From Pseudohalocynthiibacter aestuariivivens (lineage in GTDB: Bacteria > Pseudomonadota > Alphaproteobacteria > Rhodobacterales > Rhodobacteraceae): a DNA stretch of 64,000 nt. Every line of letters starts with the position of its first letter. The first letter of the stretch is position 1. Below, piece after piece: positions 62,775 through 64,000 of the stretch. A program made the position numbers and the translations under genes. The notes under the pieces were generated by a model. It was not told the origin of the DNA. It made no database searches and worked only from the letters and a program-made list of their open reading frames with translations. The stretch is from NCBI RefSeq assembly GCF_011040495.1, contig NZ_CP049037.1:3534001-3598000 (forward strand). Reading direction: 5' to 3'.

Positions 62775-64000
62775 TTATCCATGCAGGGCTGCGACGGTCT
62801 TGAGCGTGGAAAACCCGTAGAGCGCCTCGAATCCCTTTTCACGCCCATGCCCGGACAGCCCCGATCCGCCAAAGGGCAACTCCACACCGCCTCCGGCACC
62901 GTAGTTGTTGAGGAAAACCTGCCCTGCGCGCAATGCCTTGGCAAGCCGCATCTGCCGTGCGCCATCGCTGGTCCAGACTGACGCGACGAGGCCGTAGTTA
63001 GTGCCATTGGCAATCGCCAGTGCCCCTGCCTCGTCCTTGAACGGGATGATCACCTGTACGGGGCCAAAGATCTCGTCCTGCGCCAAAGGATGATCTGGGG
63101 GGACATCGGCGAAGAGCGTGGGGGCGACATAGGCGCCGCCCTCCGGGGCATCCGGAATGATCTGGCCGCGTGCTGCAATGGTCAGGTCGCGGCCCTGTTC
63201 CAGAAACTCGGTTACGATCTGCTGTTGCCGGATCGAGACGAGAGGCCCAACGTTCAGGTCGCTGAGCGCCGGTCCCGCGCGCAAAGCGCCGTAGCGTTCA
63301 GCCATGGCCGCGACAACGCGATCATAGACCCCGCGCTGCACCAGAATGCGCGATGAGGCCGAACAGGTCTGGCCCGCGTTCTGGATGCCGGCATTCACCA
63401 GAAAGGGCAGCGCCGCATCAAGGTCGGCATCGTCAAACACCAGTTGCGGGGATTTGCCGCCCAGTTCCAACGTGACAGGCACGACATTCTGACCGGCCGC
63501 CTGCTGGATCAGTTTGCCCACGCTGACCGATCCCGTGAACGAGATGTGATGCACGCCGGGATGCGACGCCAGCGCGGCACCGGCCTCGACTCCGAGCCCA
63601 GCCACAACATTCAGCGCGCCATCCGGCAGGCCGGCCCGACGACCAAGCTCGGCAAAGGCCAACGCGGTCAGGCACGCCTCTTCTGCGGGTTTCAGCACGG
63701 CGGCGTTGCCCATTGCCAGTGCAGCCCCGACCGATCGACCGATGATCTGCATGGGGTAGTTCCACGGTACGATATGGCCGGTGACTCCGTGCGGTTGGCG
63801 CAGTGTAAAAACGGTGTAGCCATCGAGATAGGGGATCGTGGCGCCGTGCACCTTGTCTGCGGCACCTGCGTAGAACTCCATATAGCGAGCAAGTGCGGTT
63901 ACATCGGCGCGCGCTTGTGTCAGCGGTTTGCCCACGTCGAGCGCCTCCAGTGTTGCCAGTTCTTCGGCATTCTCCAGCACCAGTGCGCCGATCCGGGCCA
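62775..64000 (-). CDS. Aldehyde dehydrogenase (N-terminal part outside the window)
   Basis: The frame stays open to base 64000, so the start lies beyond the window; about 408 C-terminal residues are present. Aldehyde dehydrogenase landmarks are VPWNYPMQIIGRSVGAALAMGNAAVLKPAE, the general-base Glu in VTLELGGKSPQ, the catalytic Cys in NAGQTCSASSRI and LPFGGSGLSGHGREKG near the C-terminus. It oxidises an aldehyde to the acid with NAD(P)+. The neighbouring SDR and amine-oxidation genes suggest an amino aldehyde or similar substrate. The specific aldehyde cannot be read from the sequence. Confidence 0.92.
   Translation of the reverse strand, partial: ARIGALVLENAEELATLEALDVGKPLTQARADVTALARYMEFYAGAADKVHGATIPYLDGYTVFTLRQPHGVTGHIVPWNYPMQIIGRSVGAALAMGNAAVLKPAEEACLTALAFAELGRRAGLPDGALNVVAGLGVEAGAALASHPGVHHISFTGSVSVGKLIQQAAGQNVVPVTLELGGKSPQLVFDDADLDAALPFLVNAGIQNAGQTCSASSRILVQRGVYDRVVAAMAERYGALRAGPALSDLNVGPLVSIRQQQIVTEFLEQGRDLTIAARGQIIPDAPEGGAYVAPTLFADVPPDHPLAQDEIFGPVQVIIPFKDEAGALAIANGTNYGLVASVWTSDGARQMRLAKALRAGQVFLNNYGAGGGVELPFGGSGLSGHGREKGFEALYGFSTLKTVAALHG

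Noticed and set aside
1..64000. Mobile element, prophage, CRISPR array or RNA gene
   Set aside because: No transposase, integrase, phage structural gene, regularly spaced repeat, tRNA cloverleaf or rRNA segment was recognised on either strand.

Overview
The window reads as chromosomal DNA of a marine Roseobacter-type alphaproteobacterium (Rhodobacterales). It is GC-rich and densely packed, many genes are coupled by ATGA or TGATG overlaps, and the content is typical of that group: several polyamine-type ABC importers, TRAP transporters, dimethylglycine-dehydrogenase-like and TMADH-like enzymes, BKACE and PxpABC. This is inference from gene content, because no rRNA or other phylogenetic marker is present. 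I saw no tRNA, rRNA, CRISPR array, insertion sequence, integrase or phage gene.

Layout. 1-714: 3' end of a GABA-type aminotransferase, then a terminator and a convergent enolase-superfamily gene. 2.1-10.6 kb: a MocR regulator, a PotDABC-like importer, a GMC oxidoreductase and a PuuB-like amine oxidase. 10.6-20.6 kb: a LysR gene divergent from a ten-gene operon of a second PotBCDA-like importer, class III aminotransferase, BKACE, GNAT, acetylpolyamine amidohydrolase and amino acid oxidase. 20.8-26.9 kb: a complete Mrp/Pha cation/proton antiporter with fused A and B subunits. 26.9-31.4 kb: a TRAP transporter with an alpha/beta hydrolase, divergent from a MarR gene across a long dyad. 31.4-35.4 kb: a dimethylglycine/sarcosine dehydrogenase divergent from a PEAMT-like methyltransferase and a GNAT gene. 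35.4-42 kb: a five-gene operon of two PYROXD2-like flavoproteins, a GcvT-fold protein, an aminotransferase and a PhyH dioxygenase. 42.1-50.2 kb: a BetI-like TetR gene, a third Pot-type importer, a second TetR gene, a TMADH-like flavoprotein and a small exported Cys-containing protein. 50.2-56.4 kb: pxpA, pxpC and pxpB with a TRAP transporter and a divergent MarR-like gene. 56.5-64 kb: AhpD-like protein, class I amidotransferase, StcD-like demethylase, MoxR/VWA pair, SDR and a partial aldehyde dehydrogenase.

Together the genes look like a nitrogenous-osmolyte and polyamine scavenging region: uptake systems sit next to amine oxidation, N-demethylation, transamination and folate-linked C1 transfer. 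Two gene sets look least described: the acetylpolyamine amidohydrolase/BKACE/aminotransferase operon, and the PYROXD2-GcvT-aminotransferase-PhyH operon. Near-identical TGAATG-NN-CATTCA palindromes lie before the dehydrogenase gene and before the third importer, which suggests one shared regulon.
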